Positions 18,469 through 26,266 of a stretch of 33,507 nt of DNA are shown here, one piece after another. Under the pieces are notes generated by a model. The model searched no databases. It had not been told where the DNA came from and saw only the letters and a list, made by a program, of their open reading frames with translations. Both the position numbers and the translations under genes were made by a program. The DNA is taken from assembly GCA_900315765.1 (NCBI GenBank), contig ONAK01000079.1, positions 1 to 33,507 on the forward strand, given 5' to 3'. This DNA is from an uncultured Prevotella sp. Lineage in GTDB: Bacteria; Bacteroidota; Bacteroidia; Bacteroidales; Bacteroidaceae. Numbering within the stretch: position 1 is the first letter of the stretch; every line of letters starts with the position of its first letter.

Positions 18469-18881
18469 CCTTTCAGCGCTTCAATGGCCAGTCGGTACGA
18501 GTCAAGACCGAAGCCGAGAATCACGCCCTTGCAGGCACATGAGATCATCGACTTGTGGCGGAACTCCTCGCGCTGGTGCACATTCGAAATGTGAACCTCG
18601 ATTACAGGTGTCTTCAGTGAGCGTATGCAGTCCTGCAGGGCAATCGAGGTGTGGGTGTAGGCACCGGCGTTCAGCACGATACCATCGTAGCTGAAGCCCA
18701 CCTCCTGCATCTTGTCTATCAGCGCTCCTTCAATGTTGCTCTGAAAATACTCGATGTCGATGTCAGCAAAACGCTTACGTAACTCTGGCAAGTAAGTGTC
18801 AAACGACGACGAACCATAGATGCCAGGTTCTCTCTGGCCCAACAGGTTCAAGTTCGGACCATTGATAATCAGAATCTTCAT
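18465..18881 (-). CDS. aroQ: 3-dehydroquinate dehydratase, type II
   Basis: 138 residues. It dehydrates 3-dehydroquinate to 3-dehydroshikimate in the shikimate pathway. The start is NGPNLNLLG; Arg17 and Tyr22 in QREPGIYG are the active-site pair, with NAGAYTHTS at 71-79 and His97 in VHISN followed by Arg104/Arg108. All expected catalytic residues are present. First gene of a four-gene operon with a promoter-like box 28 nt upstream. Confidence 0.95.
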   Translation of the reverse strand: MKILIINGPNLNLLGQREPGIYGSSSFDTYLPELRKRFADIDIEYFQSNIEGALIDKMQEVGFSYDGIVLNAGAYTHTSIALQDCIRSLKTPVIEVHISNVHQREEFRHKSMISCACKGVILGFGLDSYRLAIEALKG

Positions 18882-18908
18882 TTTTGTAACTTTGTATTAA
18901 TACGGCTG

Positions 18909-18956
18909 CAAAGGTACGAATATTTTTCTATTTATAGAAAATTTTTTGTAACTTTG
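18909..18956. promoter_or_regulatory. Divergent promoters of aroQ and xerD
   Basis: TACCTTTG on the minus strand (18916-18909) faces the aroQ operon, and TAACTTTG on the plus strand (18949-18956) faces xerD, whose ATG at 18967 follows after only 10 nt. The region between is A/T-rich. Confidence 0.6.
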
Positions 18957-18966
18957 CACCAAATTT

Positions 18967-19784
18967 ATGCAAATGATTGACCAAAAGTCGATTATCTTGA
19001 ACGTGAACAGAAAGATATTCGTGAGATAACGCTTCAGGATCTTGAACACTTCTCTGCTGGATTGCATGATATAGGTATTCATCCTCGTTCGCAATGCCGT
19101 ATCCTTAGTGGTATACGTAGCTTTTTCAGGTTTGTGCAGCTTGATGGCTATCGCGATGACGATCCAACTGAGTTACTCGAGTCGCCACAGATAGGCGACC
19201 ATCTGCCCGAGGTACTCACTACCGAAGAGGTTGATCGATTAGAAGAGAGTATTGACCTTTCCAAATGGGAAGGTCATCGCAATCGCGCCATCATCGAGGT
19301 GCTTTTCTCTTGCGGATTGCGAGTCAGCGAACTGGTAAACCTGAAATTGTCTGATCTTTATATCGATGAGGAATACGTGCGTGTTCTTGGTAAAGGTTCC
19401 AAAGAGCGCCTGGTGCCCATATCGCATAAGGCCATTCGTGAACTCGACAATTGGTTCAAGGTAAGGAATCTTATGAAGATCAAACCGGGCGAAGAAGACT
19501 ATGTGTTCCTTAATCGTCGCGGTGCCCACCTCACTCGTACCATGATACTTATCATGATTAAGGCTCAGGCCAAAGAGGCTGGCATCCAGAAAACCATCTC
19601 GCCCCACACCCTGCGCCATTCCTTTGCCACAGCCCTGCTTGAGGGTGGTGCCGACCTCCGTTTCATCCAAGCCTTGCTTGGGCACGAAGACATCGGTACC
19701 ACCGAAATCTATACCCATATCGATACCAGTACCCTTCGTCAGGAAATCCTTAATCATCACCCAAGAAACATGAGAAAAAGATGA
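18967..19784 (+). pseudogene. xerD: Tyrosine recombinase XerD, interrupted near the N-terminus
   Basis: XerD with XerC resolves chromosome dimers at dif. The catalytic domain is intact and shows all family residues: Arg in GLRVSEL, Lys in GKGSKER, HTLRHSF (His and Arg), LGHEDIG (His) and the nucleophile Tyr in TEIYTHI. The start is broken. ATG at 18967 gives MQMIDQK, then the frame goes off and stops at 19027. From 18990 a second frame gives DYLEREQKDIREITLQDL and runs into the catalytic ORF (first ATG 19062). Compared with Bacteroides XerD, roughly 25-28 residues of the SAM-like arm-binding domain are missing, a loss of 3n+1 nt. Read from 19062 alone, a 240-residue protein lacking most of the N-terminal domain would result. 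Confidence 0.85.
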
Positions 19785-19845
19785 TTTTTGTCGAAATATG
19801 GTAGATATGTATTAAAAATAGTTTATAAAAAGAGCTGTCTATTTA

Positions 19846-19853
19846 TATATTTG
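19846..19853 (+). promoter_or_regulatory. Promoter -7 box for the beta-barrel protein gene
   Basis: TATATTTG, 58 nt before the ATG at 19912. No clear -33 TTG. Confidence 0.5.
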
Positions 19854-19911
19854 CGCGTGAAATAATCAATCACGTCTTTTTAATTTATTCCTTTTAAAAA
19901 AGGAAACTATT

Positions 19912-20478
19912 ATGAAGAAATTATTTTTGATCGCAGCTATGATGGTAGCAACTTTGAGTGCTAACGCTCAGAACGAGGTTGGTCAGTGGTCTATTAAGCC
20001 AATGTCTGGTATAAACCTTGCTACAATGACAAAGACAACCGACTCTAAGATGCGTGTAGGTCTCGCTGCAGGTGCTGAGCTGGCTGTTGGTGCAGCTGAG
20101 AACTTCGAAGTAAGTGCTGGTGTTCTGTATTCTATGCAGGGTGTAAAGGGAAAGGGAGATTTAGATGGTCTTACTTATAAGCTTGACTACATTAATATCC
20201 CTATTCTGGCCAACTTCTATGTTACTCGCGGTTTGGCTATCAAGGCCGGTGTTCAGCCAGGCTTTAACGTTACTAAGAAGATAAGCGCTGATGGCGTTAG
20301 CGCAGATATCGACGGTGTTAAGGGCTTTGCTTTTAGCGTACCAGTAGGTCTGTCTTACGAGATTGGTGGCGTTGTTCTCGATGCTCGTTACAATTGGGGT
20401 CTTACTAAGGCATTTAAGGATGTAGACTCTAAGCATAGCTACTTCTCAATCACTCTTGGTTACAAGATCCCATTCTAA
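19912..20478 (+). CDS. Outer-membrane beta-barrel (porin-family) protein
   Basis: 188 residues. Signal peptide MKKLFLIAAMMVATLSANAQ, then about eight amphipathic strands (for example FEVSAGVLYSMQGVKG, LDYINIPILANFYV, GVVLDARYNWGLTKAF) ending in a C-terminal aromatic residue (YKIPF), as outer-membrane barrels do. This is the generic small PorT/OmpW-like barrel found in many copies in Bacteroidetes. Substrate or role unknown. It is monocistronic, with a strong promoter-like box and terminator, and its codon use suggests high expression. Confidence 0.85.
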   Translation: MKKLFLIAAMMVATLSANAQNEVGQWSIKPMSGINLATMTKTTDSKMRVGLAAGAELAVGAAENFEVSAGVLYSMQGVKGKGDLDGLTYKLDYINIPILANFYVTRGLAIKAGVQPGFNVTKKISADGVSADIDGVKGFAFSVPVGLSYEIGGVVLDARYNWGLTKAFKDVDSKHSYFSITLGYKIPF

Positions 20479-20496
20479 AATAATTCAGAATTATAA

Positions 20497-20535
20497 TAAA
20501 AAAAACTCAGGCTTGTTTAGCTTGAGTTTTTTTTA
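20497..20535 (+). terminator. Terminator of the beta-barrel gene
   Basis: A-rich arm plus ACTCAGGC pairs with GCTTGAGT plus a run of eight T around the loop TTGTTTA. It can work in both directions. Confidence 0.85.
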
Positions 20536-20550
20536 TTCCCTCCTCGTATT

Positions 20551-20570
20551 CCCCTCCTGAGTAGGAGGGG
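20551..20570. repeat. Perfect palindrome CCCCTCCT-GAGT-AGGAGGGG
   Basis: Two 8-bp arms with a 4-nt loop, followed by ATAGGGGTGGTCT. From memory, variants of this GC-rich hairpin with the same right flank are scattered between genes in Bacteroidetes, so I take it as a REP-like dispersed element. It lies past the 3' end of the caspase gene and may also stop that transcript. Confidence 0.55.
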
Positions 20571-20622
20571 ATAGGGGTGGTCTGAGCAACGGATATGTGA
20601 GATTAAGTTCTGTGCCTAAGAG

Positions 20623-22368
20623 CTATCTTAGTGTCCATGATTTCCAACTTTCTCCGATATTGGCTGATGAGGAAACTGTAGGAGTCTGAGATTTTCCGTT
20701 CACCACGATTGATCTCTTGGCAACTTCATCTGCCACATAGCCTTGCAATTCGCCAAGAGATATATTACCCTTGCTCAATTGCAGTTTTTTTAGCAGATAA
20801 TAGGTAAACAATCCATGACGCTTTTCATTATAAGGATAAGCTGTCTCTTCTCCAGTGGCGGCAGAGAAGACTACCATATTACCTTGAGGAGCACTGTTCT
20901 TTACCTTTATTGCAACACCTCGTGCTGAAGCCATCATATTGCCATCGCGCGTAGAACCACTGAAACATGCATCAAGGAAAACCATTATCGACTTGGCTTT
21001 CAGCTCTCCCAGTGTGGCATATAGTGCTTGGAGACTATAGCCAGTTGTGATGTCGGTACCGAATCCGTCAACAGGTAGCAAATAGGCATCTTTTGTAGCT
21101 TCATCCGGTATGCCGTGACCAGCATAGTATACTATGATCTTTGTTGATTCTTTGTAGGCATCAGATACCTGCTTGAGCCAGTTTATTTCGCGCTTCATAT
21201 TGTTTAGTGTCGCATTCTTTACCAGATGCACATTTGTGGCAGGCAAACCAAGGCTTTTCTTGCAATATTCAGCGAAAATTGCTCCGTCATTACTGGCGTA
21301 AGGTACTTCTGCTACATCCTGATAATGCTCGTTTGCGATAATTACTGCAAAGGTGTTGGCGTTATTTACGTTTGTGGTGGGCAGATTTTCATCTACATCA
21401 GCTTTCGTCTCTTCCCTTTTTGTTGTTGGAACTTGTGGCGCATGAACTTCTGACTTTGGTGTCTGGGCTATGCTTGGGGCTGTAGTGTAAGTTATGTTTA
21501 TAGTGTTGTTGGCATGGCTGTCGTCATCTTCGAGCGAGTTATAACTTCGTCTTGATGATTTTGAAGCTACATCGGCCTTTGCATACAGATTCTGAATCAC
21601 GTTATTGGGTATTGGACTTGCACCACGCATATACATGCTGAAGTCATCTGCGCTTTGAACGGCGTGATATGGGTAATTGTTAATCATAGTACGCCATACT
21701 GCTTCTGCCTCCTTCTGTTTGCCCATGAGTGTAAGAATCTTACCCTTACATGCGTAGTCGAACCCTGAGCCGATGTTTTCAATAGCATTATTGATTATGC
21801 TAAGAGCCTGCTGAAAGTCCTGTTTTATTAGTATTCCCTCTGCAAAGAGCATAGCTGTATGGATGAAAGCCTCGTCGACATTCTTTGAGCATGACTTCTG
21901 GAAGCATTCCATAGCTTTCTCCATATCTCTCTCACGGCCAAGTCCTTCTTCATAACAAAGACCTAATACATAGGTGGTGTAGGAATCTATATAACTATAG
22001 TTGGTGGCCTTGTTCATCCAGTAGTTGGCTTTGGCTTTGTCCTTGTTCGTGCCTATACCTTTATATAATATATAAGCTATTCGTGCTTGAGCAATGGGCA
22101 ATCCACGTTCGGCCACCCTGCGATATAGTGAGAAAGCCTTTCTATCATCCTTTTCTACGCCATAGCCTTCAGCCTGACAATAGGCCAGATAGTACTGTGC
22201 GGTAACGCTGCCAAAGCGTGCACCTTTAGAGAAAGATGCGTATGCATTGTCAAATCGTCCCATGCGCAGATACTCGCATCCGTCTATCACTTCTTGATCA
22301 ACAGTCTGAGCAAGGAGAGGTAATGCTCCTATGACGCAGCAAAGGATGATAAAAGTGGCTTTTCTCAT
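20623..22368 (-). CDS. Exported Sel1-repeat/caspase-family protease
   Basis: 581 residues. Signal peptide 1-20 (ending LPLLA). Sel1-like tetratricopeptide repeats span about 30-200 (SVTAQYYLAYCQAEGYG, then PIAQARIAYILYKGIG, TTYVLGLCYEEGLG and a weaker fourth). A low-complexity linker covers about 265-335, and a caspase-fold (peptidase C14) domain about 337-580. The catalytic dyad is intact: His418 in YYAGHG and Cys468 in FLDACFSG. Bacterial relatives cleave after Arg or Lys, but specificity here is unknown. Export and protein-protein interaction repeats suggest a periplasmic or surface protease scaffold. It is the last gene of a three-gene operon, 7 nt after the preceding gene. Confidence 0.9.
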   Translation of the reverse strand: MRKATFIILCCVIGALPLLAQTVDQEVIDGCEYLRMGRFDNAYASFSKGARFGSVTAQYYLAYCQAEGYGVEKDDRKAFSLYRRVAERGLPIAQARIAYILYKGIGTNKDKAKANYWMNKATNYSYIDSYTTYVLGLCYEEGLGRERDMEKAMECFQKSCSKNVDEAFIHTAMLFAEGILIKQDFQQALSIINNAIENIGSGFDYACKGKILTLMGKQKEAEAVWRTMINNYPYHAVQSADDFSMYMRGASPIPNNVIQNLYAKADVASKSSRRSYNSLEDDDSHANNTINITYTTAPSIAQTPKSEVHAPQVPTTKREETKADVDENLPTTNVNNANTFAVIIANEHYQDVAEVPYASNDGAIFAEYCKKSLGLPATNVHLVKNATLNNMKREINWLKQVSDAYKESTKIIVYYAGHGIPDEATKDAYLLPVDGFGTDITTGYSLQALYATLGELKAKSIMVFLDACFSGSTRDGNMMASARGVAIKVKNSAPQGNMVVFSAATGEETAYPYNEKRHGLFTYYLLKKLQLSKGNISLGELQGYVADEVAKRSIVVNGKSQTPTVSSSANIGESWKSWTLR

Positions 22369-22375
22369 ATCGCTT

Positions 22376-23464
22376 TTATTTCTTGAGCGTCTGTTCGTTT
22401 TTCAGTTCTTTTGCCTTTTTCTTTGCAATTTCCTTAGCCTTCTTATCCTTTTCTCCGTCTTCTATCAGATATCTTTCGTAAGAATCTTGCAGAGCTTGTA
22501 CCCAATTGGTGGTTTCGCCTTCCCAAATGAGTATCTGACGGCCTTTAGATCGCTCTTCGAAGTTTGACTTCATCTCCTCTTCGCCTTTCTTGCCACTATT
22601 TTTCTTGGTTAGTTTTTCAAGAGCGCTTCTGTAACCATTTGTTTTACCTTCTTTTTCTTCACTCGTTGCCCCCAGACGATAAATGTTGAATGATCCTTTA
22701 CCAAATGAGGTTACGTAAATATCGATAGGCGAATTGTCCTCATCATACTCGAAAGGACGATCTGCAAATACATGCATGATATCAGTCATACGGCCCTGAA
22801 TGTTTACGGCGTTGGTACGCTTAACCTTGTCCTGCTCTTGAATGTAATATTTTGTAAGTATCATGTCAGAAACCCATGTAGAGATGGTGAATGAGTGGTC
22901 TTCACGCTCTTTTTCATCTCCAGAGTATTTCTTTGTATCGTATTTGATATATACTTTTACCTTCATAAACGATTCGTCTCCTGTAAGATGAATGTTAGTG
23001 CATGATTTCTTGTCATTGTTGGCCATCTCATAGCGCATGGTTTCCATTAAATCCATCACCTGAAGTCGAAGTTCGCTCTGATAGTTTGCCTTTCCTCCCT
23101 TGCCAAATGAACTACCGCCAGCATCATATTTACCAATTATGGGGTTAATCAGCGTTGAAACCCATGTGTCGCTTTTAGGTGCCAAAGGCTGATAGTATGT
23201 GTGGCTGGTATCATCGCGTTTCTCATCGAGACATATGGCTTCGTCATTAATATAATAGAACGAACTAGAGCGATCGACGAAAAGAGGCTTGTTGGTCTTA
23301 TTCGTGATCCTTAGAGACAAACGCACCAGTTCTGCCTTGATGTTTTCGTCCTCATACACATTATCTGTCTGTGAATAGCCCACGAGCAAAGCTTGATACT
23401 GGGCCTGAGCGCTGATGGCAAACATAGCAGCCACCACTGCAAGCATAATCTTAATCTTTTTCAT
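22376..23464 (-). CDS. Exported protein of unknown function (caspase operon, second gene)
   Basis: 362 residues, not recognised. Signal peptide MKKIKIMLAVVAAMFAISAQA. Residues about 22-110 look like a beta-rich domain (VRLSLRITNKTNKPLFVDRS is typical of an extracellular immunoglobulin-like strand pair). The middle is mixed, and the last 100 residues are strongly charged, ending in a Lys-rich helix (KKAKEIAKKKAKELKNE). There is no lipobox or C-terminal sorting domain. It lies between the 262-residue protein gene (17-nt gap) and the caspase gene (7-nt gap), so it probably acts with them. Confidence 0.75.
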   Translation of the reverse strand: MKKIKIMLAVVAAMFAISAQAQYQALLVGYSQTDNVYEDENIKAELVRLSLRITNKTNKPLFVDRSSSFYYINDEAICLDEKRDDTSHTYYQPLAPKSDTWVSTLINPIIGKYDAGGSSFGKGGKANYQSELRLQVMDLMETMRYEMANNDKKSCTNIHLTGDESFMKVKVYIKYDTKKYSGDEKEREDHSFTISTWVSDMILTKYYIQEQDKVKRTNAVNIQGRMTDIMHVFADRPFEYDEDNSPIDIYVTSFGKGSFNIYRLGATSEEKEGKTNGYRSALEKLTKKNSGKKGEEEMKSNFEERSKGRQILIWEGETTNWVQALQDSYERYLIEDGEKDKKAKEIAKKKAKELKNEQTLKK

Positions 23465-23481
23465 AACCTTAAATTATAGTT

Positions 23482-24270
23482 TTATTTTTTAGCCTTTACT
23501 GTATCTAGGAAGTATGTCATCTCGTTATAGAGTGTATCGTCATTCTTTAGCACCTCTTTGAGGGCCATCTTAAAGTCTTCTTTGGCCTGGATGCCGTTAT
23601 AATAAACCTTTACGATAACCTCCGAACTCGTAGTGTTCTTGCTGTTGTAGAGCTCCAGTACTTTTTCCATATCTCCAATGCGATCCAAAATACCACCTTT
23701 GGAGTCAAGGATGGCTTGTACCATTTCTTGTCCCTTTACGGCGCCGAAGTGTTTTACGAAATCCTTATGGATGAACTGTAGCATGATTTCGTGCACAATC
23801 TCGTTGGCAAGGTTTTCTCTTGCCATGTCGTAAGCTTTGTTGGTGGCCAGTTCGTAGGTTTTTGCTAAACTCTTGGCCTCACCAGGGACATTGGTTGGGA
23901 AAAGGTCTTCCTCGTAAGAGTATTCTGCTCTGACATCTGCTTTAACCTGCGATTCAAGATTAGGCAAATTGTCGGCCACTTTGAACCTTCTCATTCTAAA
24001 ATCCTGCACTCTTCTGGCATATTCATCCAAGATGAAATTTTCTTTCTTCTTTAACTTTTTCTCGAGAAAGCTTTTTCTAAACTCCATTACTTTCCCGTTT
24101 TTGGCTTCCTCATATATTAATTCTGTATATTCTTTGGCAGCCTTTTTTATTTCTTTAGTGCTATAAGAGGATCCTTTCTTTTCCGATTCCATGAACCTCT
24201 TATAGTCCGATTGAGCATTTACATTGCTCAAGGTAAAACAGCTTAATACAAGTAATAATAATTTCTTCAT
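23482..24270 (-). CDS. Exported protein of unknown function (caspase operon, first gene)
   Basis: 262 residues, not recognised. Signal peptide MKKLLLLVLSCFTLSNVNA. The mature part is mostly helical and charged, with a Lys-rich stretch around 60-80 (FRKSFLEKKLKKKENF) and a central helix SLAKTYELATNKAYDMAREN. The C-terminal half contains a beta strand pair VIVKVYYNGI. No catalytic motif is seen. It is the first gene of the operon, with a promoter-like box 35 nt upstream. Confidence 0.75.
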   Translation of the reverse strand: MKKLLLLVLSCFTLSNVNAQSDYKRFMESEKKGSSYSTKEIKKAAKEYTELIYEEAKNGKVMEFRKSFLEKKLKKKENFILDEYARRVQDFRMRRFKVADNLPNLESQVKADVRAEYSYEEDLFPTNVPGEAKSLAKTYELATNKAYDMARENLANEIVHEIMLQFIHKDFVKHFGAVKGQEMVQAILDSKGGILDRIGDMEKVLELYNSKNTTSSEVIVKVYYNGIQAKEDFKMALKEVLKNDDTLYNEMTYFLDTVKAKK

Positions 24271-24304
24271 ATAATATGGTTTTAATAGATATTGATATTT
24301 TCTG

Positions 24305-24312
24305 CAAAGATA
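24305..24312 (-). promoter_or_regulatory. Promoter -7 box of the caspase operon
   Basis: TATCTTTG on the minus strand, 35 nt before the ATG at 24270. No -33 TTG at the right distance was seen. Confidence 0.5.
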
Positions 24313-24415
24313 GTTTTATTTATTTAATAACTATTGAATTGCTATTTTGTTGGTGTGTTTATTTATGTTTTTTTAATAATTGATACTTGTTCTGTAATCT
24401 TTTGCTCACTGATTG

Positions 24416-24455
24416 AAAAGCAGTTATCGTGCAATTGCAATCCAACTGCTTTTTT
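24416..24455. terminator. Terminator-like hairpin in the caspase-murI gap
   Basis: AAAAGCAGTT (24416-24425) pairs with AACTGCTTTT (24444-24453), and the loop contains the palindrome TGCAATTGCA. A run of six T follows on the plus strand. On the minus strand it could stop transcripts coming from murI. Confidence 0.55.
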
Positions 24456-24512
24456 ATTGTAGAAGTCAGTTTGTAATTCCTCCAGCACCTACCGTTCTAC
24501 AAATCCAAGTGG

Positions 24513-24658
24513 CTGATTTTGAGGCAGCTATGTGATATTCTGTGGTTCAAACACCTAACCCAACACCTACCGTCGTAATTAAAGTACATGAATCGGAATG
24601 GTAGGTATTAGGTTAGGTGTTCGAGGCTTTAAGAATCGCATAACTGGCTTTAAGTCAG
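24513..24658. repeat. Large imperfect inverted repeat (MITE-like)
   Basis: The core arms 24550-24571 and 24600-24621 match at 20 of 22 positions around a 28-nt centre. Weaker matching extends outward with the same centre of symmetry to 24513/24658; the outer 20 nt match at about 15 positions. A further CACCTACCGT copy lies to the left near 24486. No ORF is contained. It could be a degenerate miniature transposable element or an RNA hairpin. The gap 24271-24891 otherwise holds no gene that I can support. Confidence 0.6.
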
Positions 24659-24746
24659 ATATTTAAGTTTTTAAGACGGTAACTGTTGACACAAATTAGA
24701 AAAACTATGAACCGAAAAAGACTAACCACACAAATAGGTTCTATTA

Positions 24747-24811
24747 CAGTCCTTTGCCTAGAGGACTGTAATCCTTTAGTTAAAGGACTCGAGTCCTTAA
24801 GGCAGAGGACT
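24747..24811. repeat. Cluster of AGGACT/AGTCCT palindromes
   Basis: The hexamer AGGACT or its complement occurs five times in 65 bp, at about 24748, 24762, 24784, 24792 and 24806. It includes the perfect palindrome AGGACTCGAGTCCT (24784-24797) and the overlapping CCTTAAGG. Several alternative hairpins are possible. Function unknown. Confidence 0.6.
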
Positions 24812-24864
24812 GGTGCTATTACTTAACCAGAGATGGAATATGTACAGATTAAAATGAATTATGG

Positions 24865-24890
24865 AACTTGAATAATTTAACTTGAATAAT
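24865..24890. repeat. Tandem 12-bp repeat next to the murI stop
   Basis: AACTTGAATAAT occurs at 24865-24876 and 24879-24890 with a 14-bp period. The second copy is part of a near palindrome, 24881-24900, that covers the murI stop codon. Confidence 0.6.
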
Positions 24891-24891
24891 A

Positions 24892-25725
24892 TTATCCAAG
24901 CGTAATGTTTTCTACCTCTACTGGTTCGTGGAGGAATATCTGGGCTTGTTCTTTGAATTTTTCTGGATTTTCGGTGGTTAGGTAGTGTACGGCGGCGCCT
25001 TTTGAGCAGCGTTGCTCTATCTGTGGGTGGCGCTCGAGGTACTGTTTGAGACTCTCGGCCACGTATTCACCTTGGGGCACGACGCGCACACCTGTAGGAA
25101 GATATTTCAGTATCTTTGGCATCAGCAGGGGATAGTGGGTGCAGCCAAGTATGATGGCATCGATGAGTGGATCTTCGCGCATAATCTGGTCGATGCGCTT
25201 CTTAACGAAGTAGTCGGCTCCAGGTGAGTCGGCTTCGTTATACTCTACCAGTGGTACCCAGAACGGACAGGCCACACCGGTAACAAGAATGTCGGGGTGG
25301 AGCTTTTGGATTTCAAGGTTGTAGCTCTCGCTGCGGATGGTTCCTTCGGTGGCGAAGATGCCCACATGACGAGTCTCTGTGAGCGAGCCTATCACCTCGG
25401 CTGTGGGGCGGATAACGCCCAGGACGCGGCGATCGGGGTCTATCTGTGGCAGGTCGTTCTGTTGGATGGTACGCAATGCTTTCGCTGAAGCTGTATTACA
25501 ACCAAGGATTACCAGATGGCATCCCATTTCAAAGAGTTTTACTACAGCCTGACGTGTAAACTCGTAGACCACGTCGAACGAACGTGGTCCATAGGGGGCA
25601 CGGGCATTATCGCCCAAATAAAGATAATCGTATTCGGGAAGCAGCTGACGGATGCCATGCAGGATGGTTAGTCCGCCGTAACCGCTGTCGAAGATACCGA
25701 TTGGTCCTGGATTACTTGAGAGCAT
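24892..25725 (-). CDS. murI: Glutamate racemase
   Basis: 277 residues. It converts L- to D-glutamate for the peptidoglycan stem peptide in the cytoplasm. Asp13 in FDSGYGGLT, Cys76 in LGCNTASA and Cys195 in LGCTHYPL form the expected active site, and DNARAPYGPRS at 39-49 is the substrate loop. The start codon lies inside the end of the third ompH gene (14-nt overlap), so it is translationally coupled to it. Confidence 0.96.
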   Translation of the reverse strand: MLSSNPGPIGIFDSGYGGLTILHGIRQLLPEYDYLYLGDNARAPYGPRSFDVVYEFTRQAVVKLFEMGCHLVILGCNTASAKALRTIQQNDLPQIDPDRRVLGVIRPTAEVIGSLTETRHVGIFATEGTIRSESYNLEIQKLHPDILVTGVACPFWVPLVEYNEADSPGADYFVKKRIDQIMREDPLIDAIILGCTHYPLLMPKILKYLPTGVRVVPQGEYVAESLKQYLERHPQIEQRCSKGAAVHYLTTENPEKFKEQAQIFLHEPVEVENITLG

Positions 25726-26233
25726 CTTGTACAGCCTGATTAATGTCTTCGCACATCAGGGGATTTACCACAGGTACAGCTTTTGCATCAGTATCAATGA
25801 TAAAGGCATACCCCTTCTCTGCACACATTTTTGCCAGTGTTTCGTTCAGTTTTACATAAAGTGGGGCAAAAATATCTGCCTCGGCCTTTGTCAATTGCTC
25901 TCGGCTTGAATTCTTGAAGTCAATATTCTTCTGCATCAGCTCCTGTAGTTCTGTCTGTCGCTTTTGCAGAATAGTCTTTGGAAAGTCACGTTGACCATCA
26001 AGAAACTCCTCGTATTTCCTGTTGAATTCGTCTTCTACACGTTTGGTCTCTGCCTGATATTTTTCCTTCAGGTCTGTAAACTTCTGTTGAGCTAGAGTAT
26101 AGTCGGGCATCGACTTGATAGCAGCCTGATAGCTAAGATAACCATACTTTACAGAACTTGATGATGTGGCATCATCCTGTGCAAACACGTGGAGAGATAC
26201 GAATGCCACAAGAAGTACGAGGAATCTTTTCAT
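25712..26233 (-). CDS. OmpH/Skp-family periplasmic chaperone (third copy)
   Basis: 173 residues. Signal peptide MKRFLVLLVAFVSLHVFA, then VKYGYLSYQAAIKSMPDY, a long charged coiled coil (QKFTDLKEKYQAETKRVEDEF onwards) and the closing MCAEKGYAFIIDTDAKAVPVV strand. This matches the Skp jellyfish chaperone plan: beta body with helical tentacles that hold unfolded outer-membrane proteins. It is more diverged from the other two copies. It overlaps murI by 14 nt. Confidence 0.88.
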   Translation of the reverse strand: MKRFLVLLVAFVSLHVFAQDDATSSSSVKYGYLSYQAAIKSMPDYTLAQQKFTDLKEKYQAETKRVEDEFNRKYEEFLDGQRDFPKTILQKRQTELQELMQKNIDFKNSSREQLTKAEADIFAPLYVKLNETLAKMCAEKGYAFIIDTDAKAVPVVNPLMCEDINQAVQDALK

Positions 26234-26266
26234 ATTGTTTGAATTTTGAAGTTAAATAATAATCGT

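Noticed and set aside
18967-19062. Programmed frameshift or translational bypass in xerD, uppS or secDF
   Set aside because: In all three the coding information is missing, not just out of frame, so a recoding event could not restore the protein; no slippery heptamer is seen at the junctions.
18897-19094. 65-codon minus-strand frame in the aroQ-xerD gap
   Set aside because: It spans the divergent promoters and the start of xerD and shows no protein-like composition.
19239-19760. 173-codon open frame antisense to xerD
   Set aside because: Shadow of the XerD catalytic domain, whose motifs are all in the plus-strand frame.
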